63,950 nucleotides of DNA from an uncultured Paraprevotella sp. GTDB taxonomy: Bacteria > Bacteroidota > Bacteroidia > Bacteroidales > Bacteroidaceae. The position numbers were made by a program, and so were the translations under genes. Within the stretch, counting starts at the first letter, position 1; each line of letters starts with the position of its first letter. The stretch is taken from the NCBI GenBank assembly GCA_947177395.1, contig CAMWUI010000014.1, forward strand, positions 1 through 63,950, written 5' to 3'. Of this stretch, positions 34,660 through 43,964 are shown piece after piece. The notes beneath the pieces were generated by a model. It made no database searches, was not told the DNA's origin, and saw only the letters and a list, made by a program, of their open reading frames with translations.

Positions 34660-37600
34660 CGTTTGCTGTTCAGACGGATGCCGCCCGTGTGGGACGTATA
34701 TTCGGTTGCATACACACACTGCAGGGTGGCCAGCCCCGCCGAATAGGAGCCCGGCCGGTCGACATACAGCACCGTTTCTATCACATATGTACCTTTGGGC
34801 AGACGGTCGATATAGTATTCCGTGGATGCGTCACGTACCGTGCGGTAATACCCCAGCCCGTTACGCCAGACATAGCCGGACTGCCCTTCCACCGGTTCGC
34901 AGCAGGCGGCACGGCCATCCTTCAGCACGACGTATTCGTAATCACGGTCGGCTGTTATCACATAGCGGACCACTAACTTTTCCCCCACACGGGGCGCCTG
35001 CGTGTTCACTTCCCGGCGCACCGCCAGCCCGGTGGATGCGGCTTTCACCTCTCCGGCCGGCATCAGGTAGCGGGCTGTCGCACTTCCCCAGGACTCACCC
35101 TCCGACGCCTTTTCGACAATCACCTGTTGCGGGATTCCTGCCAGCGCGTTCCCGACGAACGTTTGCTTCACATAGCCCAGGCCGGCCGCAGTCTCATCCC
35201 CCTCGACCGGAATGCACGCCTGAACCTTCGCGGCGGTCTTGCCTAAGCACAAGGTCAGGCTGTCCGCCCCCTGCACGGCAACGGATGTCCGGCGGCCGTG
35301 CAACAAGGCGTATACGGCGTTGGCACTGTTCACCGGCGTACTCCAGCTTTGCACCCGTTTCTGTTGCAAGAGCCAGCGGCGCATGCCGTCCAGCGTGGAA
35401 CGGTCTGACGGCATCACATTCTCTATCGCTTCCATAGCCTGCACGTGTATCGCCAGTTTGCGGTCGATGGAAGTAAAACTGCCGCCAGGGTATTCAAAAT
35501 AGACTCCTCGGGCTTCAGTCTGCGCCATGTGCTCCTTGAGCGAAGTGGCAAACTTCCTCGCCGCCTCTTTCTTTCCGGCCTGGTTCAGCACCACGGCCGC
35601 CAGCGCCCGCTGTTCGTTGTTCACCTCCGGGTTGCCTTTCTCCAGCCGTGCCAACAGGTATTCGACATTTTCCCTGTCTGCCGACCTCAGGCCACCGCAC
35701 ACGGTGATATACAGATAATGCAACGCCTCCTCACCCGGGAAGGTAATTTTCAATCCCTTGGCCTCCGCCTTGCGCATATTCGCCACACGGAGTGCATTTT
35801 CCTTTTTCAGGAACGTCCAAGCCGCCCGGAACATGCGGTCCGCCTCGGCATCGGCGCCCTTTCCGCCCGTAAGAATCCGGAGACGCACCAGCAGTTCCGC
35901 CACCTCGCGGGTGATATATCCGTTGCCTTTCATGCCCGGGAACCAGGCAAAGCCCCCGTCGGCCTGCTGCATGCCCTTCAGCTGCTCCAGCAGCGCATGC
36001 CGCCGGTTGGCCTGCATGTTCACATCGAACAGCGCTACCAAGTTTCTGCGGTTGGCCGCCTCATTCTCCGCCTGCACGACCCAGGGCGTCTCACCCAGCA
36101 CGATGCCCTTCAACGTCTCGTCCCGTTGCAGGTTGCTCCAGAGCGTCTCCGCCGTGCCGCCCTGCGCCTTCCAGCTTTCAACCACCGCCTGCAACCGGGG
36201 AGTGGTCCGGGCGATATAAGCCGCCACGGAAGCCCCATAGTAAGCCGCTGCCTGGGAAAGGGCGTCATCGCCCGACGGACGGTCCAGCGCCGGCAAAGCC
36301 TGCACGGCATACCACACAGGGTCGGTCGTATACTCGACGGTCAGGCTGCGGCGCTCCGCCTGCGGCTTGTCGCCCAGCAGGGAAGAGACATCCACCGCGT
36401 GCCTCCCTTTTTCCGCCAGATGTATGTCCACGCTTTCCGTCACCCATTCCTTGTCGGACAACACAGGCAGATAATACTGTTCCCCGTCGCTAAAATCTCC
36501 GCTCTCCGCCACCAGTCTGCAAACCAGCAGGTCGTAACGCCCGTCCACGTTCACCGTAAACGACAGCACCGTGACATTTTCCGTTTCAAAAGACTGCTTC
36601 CCGCGATATACGACTTTCTCGCTCACGGGGTCGAACAGTTCCAGCCGCGCCTTGCCTTTCAGCACGCGCCCGGTCAGGTTGTTCAGCGTGGCCGTCACCG
36701 TCACCCGGTCGCCGGCACGCACGAAACGGGGCACATGCAACTGGGCCATAAAATCCTTCCGCGCCACAGCCGTGGCCTGTATCGTCCCGACATGCATGTC
36801 TTCCGTATGGGCCACCCCGATGAAGTTCCAGGCGGTCAGGCTCTCCGGCAGGGTGAACACCATGCTGACCTCCCCCTGTCCGTCCGTCCGCAGCCGGGGA
36901 TAGAAAAATGCCGTTTCACTGAAATCGGTTCTCAGCGAAGCAACCGGCTCCAACGCTCCGGCCCCGCCTTCGCCTTCGTCCTCCGCTTCTTCTTCCGTCA
37001 CCGTTGTCCCCGCGATCTTGCCCCTCAGCCTCATCGGTTGCGTTCCCGTGAGCGCCGCGTTCTCCACGACACACAGGTCAGCAGCCACGGAACACGCTTC
37101 TTCCACCGCGTCATAGGATTCCGATTTCATTTCGACCCGCCCCATGGCCGCGAAGGCATATTTCGCGCGCGAACCGCCACGGGCGAAAAACAACCCGCCG
37201 AGGAAACGGCTGTTGAACTCGTCAAATGACAAATCGTCCACCCGTTTCCGCTTCACCGTAAAATACAGCGAGGAGTAAATCCGCGGTTCCGACTGCATTT
37301 GCCAGAACTGGTAAGGCAACCACCGGGTGACAGGTACAAAGAGGTCCCACCTGTGGGGGTAACCGGTCAGCCGGTCGAGCGTCGCGTCATACAGGGCGGC
37401 CATCAGGTTGGCCTGCGCCGGCTTCCCGTCGGGAGCCAGGATGCGCAGGCGCCATTCCTCCTGCCCGCCGGGCTGCAATTTGTCGCGGAACACCGACCAG
37501 TGCATGCGCAGCCGCGTGTCGGGCACCCGGTATTTCAGGCGCGCCTGATGCTGATAGACCTTGTTGTCTTTCACGAAGGCATACAATATCGTGAGGCCGT

Positions 37601-40472
37601 CGCCATATTCTTCTTTATAAGGATAAGTGAAGGTGAACAGGGAATCCGAGAACTGTTTCACCCCGCTGTCCAGCAAGCGTGTCCCGCTGAACACGGAATA
37701 GTAGAGGCACACGTCCCTGAAACTGCTCCCCACCTGCACCTGTGCCGGAGCGGACACATCGAAGGTATCCACCGGACAATAATACCAGAAATCCGTAGAA
37801 GCCGCCGGCCGCGCATCCGTCCTGCTGAACAGCACGACCGGACTCGTGCGGCACAGCGTATCACCCTCCGACACGACGGAGGCCTGCAACAGGTAACGCC
37901 CGGACGGCAGGCGGCGAAGCTGCTCGGGCAAGAAGGGGACATTCGCGTCCGCCTGCGCCTCCAACACCGGGGCGCCCCCTCTCCCTGTCGCCCCGGAATC
38001 CGGCGACAACGCATAACGCACCGTGCCTTCCGCCATCGAGCCGTTCAGGGTCGTCAGCCGGAATTTCCAGGGCTGCAACCGCTCCTTGTCCTGCTTTTCA
38101 TCCACCAGCACGGCCAGTTCCAAGGGTATAGCCCCCACCGGCAGCACGAAAGTTCCCGCCTGCGTTTCCCCGGCCGTGCTCAACGCCTCGGCCGTCAGGT
38201 TGAGGCTTCCGCCAAACCTCAGCATCTCCTTGTCTATGTCCAGCGGTATCCTCCACGAGAAACGCCCGTTATCATCCGTATACACCGTATCGAGCCGAAC
38301 TTCAGGCACAGCGGCCCTGTTCATCCGCCACCAGGGCAATTGCCAGCGGCCCTGCCCTGCCAGCCGCGCATTCCGGCAGGGCGCCCCGGAGAAGGCGCGC
38401 ACCTCGCCGGTCACCGTCACCGTGTCGCCCGCCTCATAACGTCCTTCCACTGGGTCGAAGTCCACCCGGAACGTGGGGCGCCTGTATTCCTCCACCCGGA
38501 ACGACACGACCGCCCCGGCGCCTTTTACCGCATAATGTCCGGGCACAGCCTGTTCCGGCAAGCGGAAATCTTCGGCAAAGACACCGTATGCGTCCGTCTT
38601 CACCGCCTTTTCCTCTGTCTTCCGCCCATTGATATCCCAGCACGAGAGCGTCACGTCTTCCCCCTCGACCGTCGCACAGGCATCTCCCTCTCGCTTATAA
38701 ACGATTCCTCCCACATGCACAAGCTGTCCCGGACGGTAGATGCTTCTGTCCGTATACAGGTTCACGTTGACGGGGCTGCGGGAGTTTTTCTTCACCGGCA
38801 CAGTTCCCAGCCCGGACACCACTGTCTCGGGCAAATACATATCCTCTCCCCGTTTCACTGTTATCGCATACGATGACGCGAAGGACTCCATCGCCGGCAA
38901 CAGCAGCTGCCCCCGGGCGTCCGTGCGCGCCTGGCGGAACAGCGTCCGCTGCCCGTCCCGCCCGCTGTGGACCGTCACGTCCGCATCCGCCACCGGACTC
39001 CCCTTCATGGCATCCACCACCGTACACATCAGTTGCCCGTCGGGATATGCCTGCGTCACGACCTTCATCCGCGACACCCGCACCACGTTGCAGGCTACCC
39101 TGCCCCCCGACCGGGTCTTCGTCCCCGGCGCCGGTTTCATGACCACGACATACCTCCCCGGTGCCGGAGCGAACCAGTGCAACGTGTCCACGAACTCCTC
39201 GTATGCCGGCCGCTTAGGGAAGGCATGCGCGAAGTTGTCGATCCGCGTCCCCGTCTTCCTCACATACTCCTCGGGATGCTGTTGTCTCAGCATCCGTTCC
39301 TTGTCGAACGAAGGTCCTGCCTTATACACCTCCATATCCAGGCGGGTGATATTGCGGGCCGTCACCACCCAGTCGGTATAGCGTTCCGGGTAATACACTC
39401 CTTCACACTCCCATTGGAAATCGGGCTGCTGCAAATCGGTCAGCACGTTCTCGAAATAGGCCGAGCGGGCATAGCCCGGATAGCGCCGCAGGGCTTCTTC
39501 CGCCCATTCGACCTTGCGTGCCGGCGTGACATCCAGCTTCAGCATGGCGACATATACTTCCGCAGCCACCGCCGAAGCGGGGAACCGTTCGAGCAGCCCC
39601 CGGTAGGCCTGGTATTCCTCGCCGCCCAGCACTCTCCGCTCCTCTTCTTCCGCCTCGCTGCCGGCCGTTCCACGCTCCCAGTCCATGCGCCGGTCTGCCC
39701 GGGAGCCGAGGGCTATCGAATCGAGCGTCACCAGCAGTTCCGCCTCTTTGTTTCCTTTCTTCCGGTATACGTCCAGCATTACGGCCGTTATCTTTTTAGC
39801 CGTTTCCAGGGAAAGGACACGGTTGTCCGTGTTCCGGAGCACCTGCAGAGCCTGCCGCCCGACCACATTCAGCAAATCGCCGCCGAACCAGGCCGCATCC
39901 TTGCCCCGGACGACAAAGGGCATATAGGCCTTTGCCCGCGCTTCGTACAAATCCTCCGGCGCCTCCAGCGCCAGACGACAGTTGGCCACCGCCGCACTGT
40001 CGTATTGCTCCGTGGACCACTCGCGCAAGCTGTCCGCCGGGGCTGTCATTTCCGACGTCCGCACCTGACTGCGATAGCGGTTGTGGGCATACAGGTGCCC
40101 CAGCACCACGGAATAAACGGCCTTCCGCACGGGCGATTCCGTCGTCCGGCGGCGATATTCCAAATCGGCTACCGAGGTGAAGAAACTGTCCGGCACCGTC
40201 TCCTGGCGCAACATGTATCCCCCCAGCAACGAGGCGAATTCCTGGCCGGCGTTCTTCTCCCGGACGGCCTTTTCCATGATGCGCTCCACTTCGGCATGCG
40301 CCGACTTGGGCAGTGCCTGCTGCTCAAACCGCCGCACCTTCTCCCACATCTTGTCATACGTCTGGGCCGACAGGGCGCAGGCGCCCAGCAGAACGACCAT
40401 ACAGCCGGCCAGGCGCCTCCATCCGCGACCCGCCGGACTCGTTTCTCTCGATTGCAAACCTCTCGATTCCAT
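34656..40472 (-). CDS. Bacterial alpha-2-macroglobulin family protein without thioester
   Basis: A 1938-aa exported protein (signal ~18-36; LGAC could be a lipobox). A long N-terminal helical region (~40-330) precedes MG-type beta-sandwich domains, with the MG2 segment near VNLYTDRSIYRPGQLVHVGG (~560), a bait-like region, and the A2M domain beginning around LRTDFSETAFFYP (~1180). The position where thioester forms have CxEQ (~residue 1400) reads SGDDALSQAAAYYG, so no thioester can form. Likely envelope protease trap or structural protein. Coupled by ATGA to the downstream phytase-domain gene. Confidence 0.9.
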   Translation of the reverse strand: MESRGLQSRETSPAGRGWRRLAGCMVVLLGACALSAQTYDKMWEKVRRFEQQALPKSAHAEVERIMEKAVREKNAGQEFASLLGGYMLRQETVPDSFFTSVADLEYRRRTTESPVRKAVYSVVLGHLYAHNRYRSQVRTSEMTAPADSLREWSTEQYDSAAVANCRLALEAPEDLYEARAKAYMPFVVRGKDAAWFGGDLLNVVGRQALQVLRNTDNRVLSLETAKKITAVMLDVYRKKGNKEAELLVTLDSIALGSRADRRMDWERGTAGSEAEEEERRVLGGEEYQAYRGLLERFPASAVAAEVYVAMLKLDVTPARKVEWAEEALRRYPGYARSAYFENVLTDLQQPDFQWECEGVYYPERYTDWVVTARNITRLDMEVYKAGPSFDKERMLRQQHPEEYVRKTGTRIDNFAHAFPKRPAYEEFVDTLHWFAPAPGRYVVVMKPAPGTKTRSGGRVACNVVRVSRMKVVTQAYPDGQLMCTVVDAMKGSPVADADVTVHSGRDGQRTLFRQARTDARGQLLLPAMESFASSYAITVKRGEDMYLPETVVSGLGTVPVKKNSRSPVNVNLYTDRSIYRPGQLVHVGGIVYKREGDACATVEGEDVTLSCWDINGRKTEEKAVKTDAYGVFAEDFRLPEQAVPGHYAVKGAGAVVSFRVEEYRRPTFRVDFDPVEGRYEAGDTVTVTGEVRAFSGAPCRNARLAGQGRWQLPWWRMNRAAVPEVRLDTVYTDDNGRFSWRIPLDIDKEMLRFGGSLNLTAEALSTAGETQAGTFVLPVGAIPLELAVLVDEKQDKERLQPWKFRLTTLNGSMAEGTVRYALSPDSGATGRGGAPVLEAQADANVPFLPEQLRRLPSGRYLLQASVVSEGDTLCRTSPVVLFSRTDARPAASTDFWYYCPVDTFDVSAPAQVQVGSSFRDVCLYYSVFSGTRLLDSGVKQFSDSLFTFTYPYKEEYGDGLTILYAFVKDNKVYQHQARLKYRVPDTRLRMHWSVFRDKLQPGGQEEWRLRILAPDGKPAQANLMAALYDATLDRLTGYPHRWDLFVPVTRWLPYQFWQMQSEPRIYSSLYFTVKRKRVDDLSFDEFNSRFLGGLFFARGGSRAKYAFAAMGRVEMKSESYDAVEEACSVAADLCVVENAALTGTQPMRLRGKIAGTTVTEEEAEDEGEGGAGALEPVASLRTDFSETAFFYPRLRTDGQGEVSMVFTLPESLTAWNFIGVAHTEDMHVGTIQATAVARKDFMAQLHVPRFVRAGDRVTVTATLNNLTGRVLKGKARLELFDPVSEKVVYRGKQSFETENVTVLSFTVNVDGRYDLLVCRLVAESGDFSDGEQYYLPVLSDKEWVTESVDIHLAEKGRHAVDVSSLLGDKPQAERRSLTVEYTTDPVWYAVQALPALDRPSGDDALSQAAAYYGASVAAYIARTTPRLQAVVESWKAQGGTAETLWSNLQRDETLKGIVLGETPWVVQAENEAANRRNLVALFDVNMQANRRHALLEQLKGMQQADGGFAWFPGMKGNGYITREVAELLVRLRILTGGKGADAEADRMFRAAWTFLKKENALRVANMRKAEAKGLKITFPGEEALHYLYITVCGGLRSADRENVEYLLARLEKGNPEVNNEQRALAAVVLNQAGKKEAARKFATSLKEHMAQTEARGVYFEYPGGSFTSIDRKLAIHVQAMEAIENVMPSDRSTLDGMRRWLLQQKRVQSWSTPVNSANAVYALLHGRRTSVAVQGADSLTLCLGKTAAKVQACIPVEGDETAAGLGYVKQTFVGNALAGIPQQVIVEKASEGESWGSATARYLMPAGEVKAASTGLAVRREVNTQAPRVGEKLVVRYVITADRDYEYVVLKDGRAACCEPVEGQSGYVWRNGLGYYRTVRDASTEYYIDRLPKGTYVIETVLYVDRPGSYSAGLATLQCVYATEYTSHTGGIRLNSKR

Positions 40473-40632
40473 ATCTTATTTCTTATTTTTATACGTACAT
40501 CCGGACATGCAAAGTCCTTACCATACAAAGTAAGTTCTTTTTTATGAGTAAAGTTACCTTTATACATTATTTAAATAAACTTTTTCGATTTATTTAACCG
40601 GATGCCCCCGCCCGGCCTGTTCGGCCGGAAAC

Positions 40633-40773
40633 GGACAGCACTCCGCTATCCCAAGTGAACAGCACTCCACTACCTCAAGTGAACAGCACTCCACTACCCC
40701 AAGTGGATAGCAGTCCACTCGGGAAGTGGACAGCACACGGCTCAGGAAGCGGACAGCGATCCACTCAGGGAAC
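40633..40773 (-). repeat. 23-24-nt mini-hairpin array, family A, locus 3
   Basis: Six tandem units at 40633-40656, 40657-40680, 40681-40704, 40705-40727, 40728-40750 and 40751-40773, most starting GGACAGC, GAACAGC or GGATAGC. Cores such as CACT-ACCCCA-AGTG and CCACT-CGGGA-AGTGG form 4-5 bp stems although the loop sequence changes. Same orientation as locus 2. Confidence 0.88.
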
Positions 40774-40902
40774 CGCCTGTTGCCGGCTCGGGACGCGGCA
40801 GCATGCGGCGGCGGGAGTCGCCCGCACGGACGACACAGTCCCCTATGTACATGCGTTTTACACCTTACAGACGACAGTAAAAAACAACATACCCGAGCAG
40901 TT

Positions 40903-41291
40903 CATCTTGCAATCTTGCATCTTGCACCGGCCCCTCACACACACAGGCGCGCGCTCGCGCGTATAATTATAGTATAGTAATATAAAAAAGAGAGGAATAA
41001 GGTCGTCTTTCCTACCTCATATTCCGCATAAAGTCTCTTGCCCCAATCTGCCTGTCGTTCCGTGTCGGGCATATCCGTCCCTTGGTTGGGCACACACCGG
41101 CCTTTATCGGATTCCACCCGGCCATCGGCCTTCTACCTACGGACACCAGGCCGATTGGCGAAATCCGGGACACCCTCCATGGATATTCCCGTTGTTGTTT
41201 CATCCATAAGCCGAGCTTTATACGCATACGTACGCGCGCGTACGTGTGTGTGTGTGTGAGGGGCCGGTGCAAGATGCAAGATTGCAAGATG
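40903..41291. repeat. 389-bp element bounded by perfect 43-bp inverted repeats
   Basis: The left arm 40903-40945 and right arm 41249-41291 are perfect reverse complements (starting CATCTTGCAATC and ending with ACACACA), separated by 303 nt. The arms contain CTTGCA heptad-like repeats, then CCGGCCCC, then a CA/TG tract; the right arm runs into a 40-nt strictly alternating pyrimidine-purine tract (41219-41258). No transposase and no flanking target duplication are seen. Confidence 0.85.
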
Positions 41292-41334
41292 CGCCACAGC
41301 TCCGACACATCAAACCACTGTCACACAAAAAAGA

Positions 41335-41374
41335 TAAAAGGCTGCAACGCAACCATCCGTTACGATGCAGCCTC
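41335..41374 (-). terminator. Terminator of pepD
   Basis: Arms AGGCTGCA (41339-41346) and TGCAGCCT (41366-41373) plus inner pairs, followed on the minus strand by TTTT; 15 nt past the pepD stop. Confidence 0.75.
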
Positions 41375-41388
41375 GTATATAGGAAGCC

Positions 41389-42852
41389 TCAATCCTTTTC
41401 GGGTATCCGGGCGAGCAACTCTTTCAGGAACACCCAGAACTTTTCCACCGAAGGGATATGGCACCGCTCGTCCGGCGTGTGGGGCGAGCGCAGGGTCGGC
41501 CCGAAACTTACCAGGTCCATCGCCGGATAGACCTCCCCTATCAGGCTGCATTCCAATCCGGCATGCACCACCTGAACCTGCGCCTCTTCGCCGAACAGGC
41601 TCCGGTAGACCTCCACCATGCGGGCCGTGATGGGAGAGTCGAAATCAGGCTGCCAAGCCCCGTAGCGTCCGCCCAGTTCCACCTTCATGCCGGCCATTCC
41701 GAAACAGCTCTCTATCATGGTTTCCTCGTAAGCCAGCATCCCGTCGTTGGAACTGCGGGCCAGAATCAGCACCTCCGCCCGGCTGCTGTCGATGTTGACA
41801 ATGGCCAGGTTGGAGGATGTCTCCACGATGCCGGGCATGGAGGGGATAAAGCGCAGCACGCCGTCGTGGCAGGCCAGCAGGGCGGAAACCAGGTTGTCCT
41901 GTATTTCCTCCGGGACTTCCTCCTTCGGCAGTTCCGTGCGCTCCATCGTCAGCCGTACCTCCGTCTCCACCCCGCGGTATTCTTCGGCATACACGCCGCG
42001 GCAATACTCCACCAGTTCCTTCAGGTCTTCTTCGTTCTCCGCCGGAAGCGTCAGCACGACCTCGCATTCGCGCGGGATGGCATTGCGCATGTTGCCGCCC
42101 TTCCACAAAGCCAGACGGGCCTCGTCGTCGGCAATGGCCTGGCGCACCAGGCGGGCCATCAGTTTGTTCGCATTCGCGCGGTTCTCGTTAATCTCCAGGC
42201 CGGAATGCCCGCCACGCAAGCCTTTCAGCGCAATCTTCACGGCTATGTCCGAAGCGTCCGTCTCGACGGGCTTGTATTCCATCGAGGCCGTAATGTTCAC
42301 GCCGCCCGCACTGCCTATGACGAACTCGCCCATCGTCTCGTTGTCGATGTTCAGCAGGATGTCGCCTTTCAGCGTATCGGCAGCCAGGTGGTTCACACCG
42401 TACATACACGTTTCCTCGTCCGAGGTGATCAGTGCCTCTAAGGGGCCGTGCACCAGCGTGTCGTCTTCCATCACAGCCATGATGGCGGCCACTCCCATCC
42501 CGTCGTCGGCTCCCAGCGTGGTGCCGCGGGCCTTCACCCATTCCCCGTCGATATAAGTCTCTATCGGGTCAGTCTCGAAATTATGGGCGCTCGTATCCAG
42601 TTTCTGCGGCACCATGTCCATGTGGGCCTGCAACACCACCGTCTTCCGGTTTTCCATCCCCGGTGTCGCCGGTTTGCGCATCACGATGTTTTCACCACCG
42701 TCCTTAAAGGCTTCAATGCCGTGGCCGGCAGCCCACTGCAACAGGAACTCCTGTATGCGTGCCAGATGGCCGGAAGGCCGGGGAACTTGTGTCAGCGCAT
42801 GAAAATTCTTCCACACGATCTGGGGATTCAACTCTTTAATCATCATACTCAT
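41389..42852 (-). CDS. pepD: Aminoacyl-histidine dipeptidase (M20 peptidase)
   Basis: A 487-aa cytosolic metallopeptidase that cleaves Xaa-His dipeptides such as carnosine. Zinc ligands are visible as His78 and Asp80 (QAHMDM), Asp116/Asp117 (LGADDGMG) and Glu146/Glu147 (SDEETCMYG); C-terminal His is in HAGLECSLIGE. Length matches PepD. It begins 30 nt after the flippase-like gene and probably shares its promoter; it has its own terminator. Confidence 0.95.
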   Translation of the reverse strand: MSMMIKELNPQIVWKNFHALTQVPRPSGHLARIQEFLLQWAAGHGIEAFKDGGENIVMRKPATPGMENRKTVVLQAHMDMVPQKLDTSAHNFETDPIETYIDGEWVKARGTTLGADDGMGVAAIMAVMEDDTLVHGPLEALITSDEETCMYGVNHLAADTLKGDILLNIDNETMGEFVIGSAGGVNITASMEYKPVETDASDIAVKIALKGLRGGHSGLEINENRANANKLMARLVRQAIADDEARLALWKGGNMRNAIPRECEVVLTLPAENEEDLKELVEYCRGVYAEEYRGVETEVRLTMERTELPKEEVPEEIQDNLVSALLACHDGVLRFIPSMPGIVETSSNLAIVNIDSSRAEVLILARSSNDGMLAYEETMIESCFGMAGMKVELGGRYGAWQPDFDSPITARMVEVYRSLFGEEAQVQVVHAGLECSLIGEVYPAMDLVSFGPTLRSPHTPDERCHIPSVEKFWVFLKELLARIPEKD

Positions 42853-42882
42853 TTTGTTTTTTATTATATATCAGTAAGGTTT

Positions 42883-43908
42883 TCAATTCCTGTCGCCCGC
42901 ATCTCCGCCGTCGACCGGCCGGGGACGCGTCCATTGCAGCCCCAGCAGTCCATAAAGCCCCAACAGCAACACCAGAAGCGTCTGCAAAGTGTGCACCACC
43001 AACACGAACATCACAGCCGGCGCCTCGGCCACACCATAAAGCACCAACACGGTCTTCACCGCAAAGTGCCACGGCCCGGCCCCGTTGGGCGTAGGCACCA
43101 GCACGGCAAAACTGCCGACCACGAACGCGACCCAGGCCACCATCGCCCCCAACGACGCCGTCTCTTCGAAACAACGGAACGTGAGATAGAAATGCAGGTA
43201 GTAGGACAGCCAGATAGCAAGGGAGTACGCCCCGAATCCCCAAGGACTGCGCAGGCGCCTCAGCGAACAGACCCCCTCCCATAAATTCAGCAGACCGCCT
43301 TTCATCTTAGAGAACAGGGCCAGACGGCGCACCAGCACACAGGCAAAGGCCGACGCCACAACCGCGCAACAGGCCGCCACCCAGCAGCCGGCCACGGAAA
43401 AACGCCCGCAAAGCGCAGACAGCCCCATACCGGTGCGCTCAAAAAAGGTGAAAAAGAAACCGAACTGCATGCCTCCTACCACGAAGGCGATCAGCAGCAC
43501 CAGCACCATGTCCACCACACGCTCGGCCACGACCGTCCCGATGGATTTCGTAAACGAGGTTCCCTCGTAGCGCCGCAACACGCCGCAACGCAAGACCTCC
43601 CCCACCCGCGGCACGACCAGACTGGACGCATACGACAGGAATATCGAATGGACGCACGTCGTGCGCCGCGGGCTCTCGCCCAACGGCTCCAGCATCTGCC
43701 GCCACCGCAAGCCCCTGAACAACTGGGCTGTCACACCAAAAGGCATCGAAAGCGCCATCCAGGTCCAGTCCATATCGCGGGCCAGCACGGATTTCAACGC
43801 TTCCCAGTCAAATCCCCTGTACATCCACCACAAAATACCTCCGCCCAAAAGGAAAGGCAAGCCCGCCTTCCACAAAGTATTTATAATCTTTCTGCCGTCC
43901 AATGCCAC
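42883..43908 (-). CDS. Lysylphosphatidylglycerol synthase TM-region family protein (UPF0104)
   Basis: A 341-aa inner-membrane protein with about eight hydrophobic helices across its length and features of the AglD/MprF-type flippase fold (PPFGVTAQLFRGLRW-like segment near 60, PRVGEVLRCG near 100, TPNGAGPWHFAVK near 295). It may flip a lipid or glycolipid. The only reasonable start is GTG at 43908 (no ATG in a fitting place), with its -7 element at 43941-43948. Upstream of pepD in the same direction. Confidence 0.85.
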   Translation of the reverse strand: MALDGRKIINTLWKAGLPFLLGGGILWWMYRGFDWEALKSVLARDMDWTWMALSMPFGVTAQLFRGLRWRQMLEPLGESPRRTTCVHSIFLSYASSLVVPRVGEVLRCGVLRRYEGTSFTKSIGTVVAERVVDMVLVLLIAFVVGGMQFGFFFTFFERTGMGLSALCGRFSVAGCWVAACCAVVASAFACVLVRRLALFSKMKGGLLNLWEGVCSLRRLRSPWGFGAYSLAIWLSYYLHFYLTFRCFEETASLGAMVAWVAFVVGSFAVLVPTPNGAGPWHFAVKTVLVLYGVAEAPAVMFVLVVHTLQTLLVLLLGLYGLLGLQWTRPRPVDGGDAGDRN

Positions 43909-43926
43909 ACGAATCTAATTATTTTC

Positions 43927-43934
43927 TATCTTTG
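43927..43934 (+). promoter_or_regulatory. -7 element TATCTTTG of rsmA
   Basis: Plus-strand TAnnTTTG match 30 nt upstream of rsmA. It faces the minus-strand element at 43941-43948 with 6 nt between them. Confidence 0.6.
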
Positions 43935-43940
43935 TAAAGA

Positions 43941-43948
43941 CAAATGTA
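43941..43948 (-). promoter_or_regulatory. -7 element TACATTTG of the flippase-pepD operon
   Basis: Minus-strand TAnnTTTG match 32 nt upstream of the GTG start at 43908. Its predicted start site falls inside the rsmA -7 element. Confidence 0.6.
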
Positions 43949-43964
43949 GCATAAAAAGTCAAGA

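Larger units (their letters stand above)
40473..41388. other. 916-nt gene-free interval between A2M and pepD
   Basis: No convincing gene on either strand. From right to left along the pepD transcript it holds the pepD terminator (41335-41374), a 389-bp inverted-repeat element (40903-41291), and a family A repeat array (40633-40773). The remainder, 40774-40902 and 40473-40632, shows no further structure that I can name. Confidence 0.7.

Noticed and set aside
35445..40547. Three long plus-strand frames (about 525-594 codons) opposite the A2M gene
   Set aside because: All are shadows of the 1938-aa reading frame, lacking domain content or plausible starts.
40903..41291. Insertion sequence
   Set aside because: No transposase-sized frame, no target duplication at the outer ends; described only as an inverted-repeat element.
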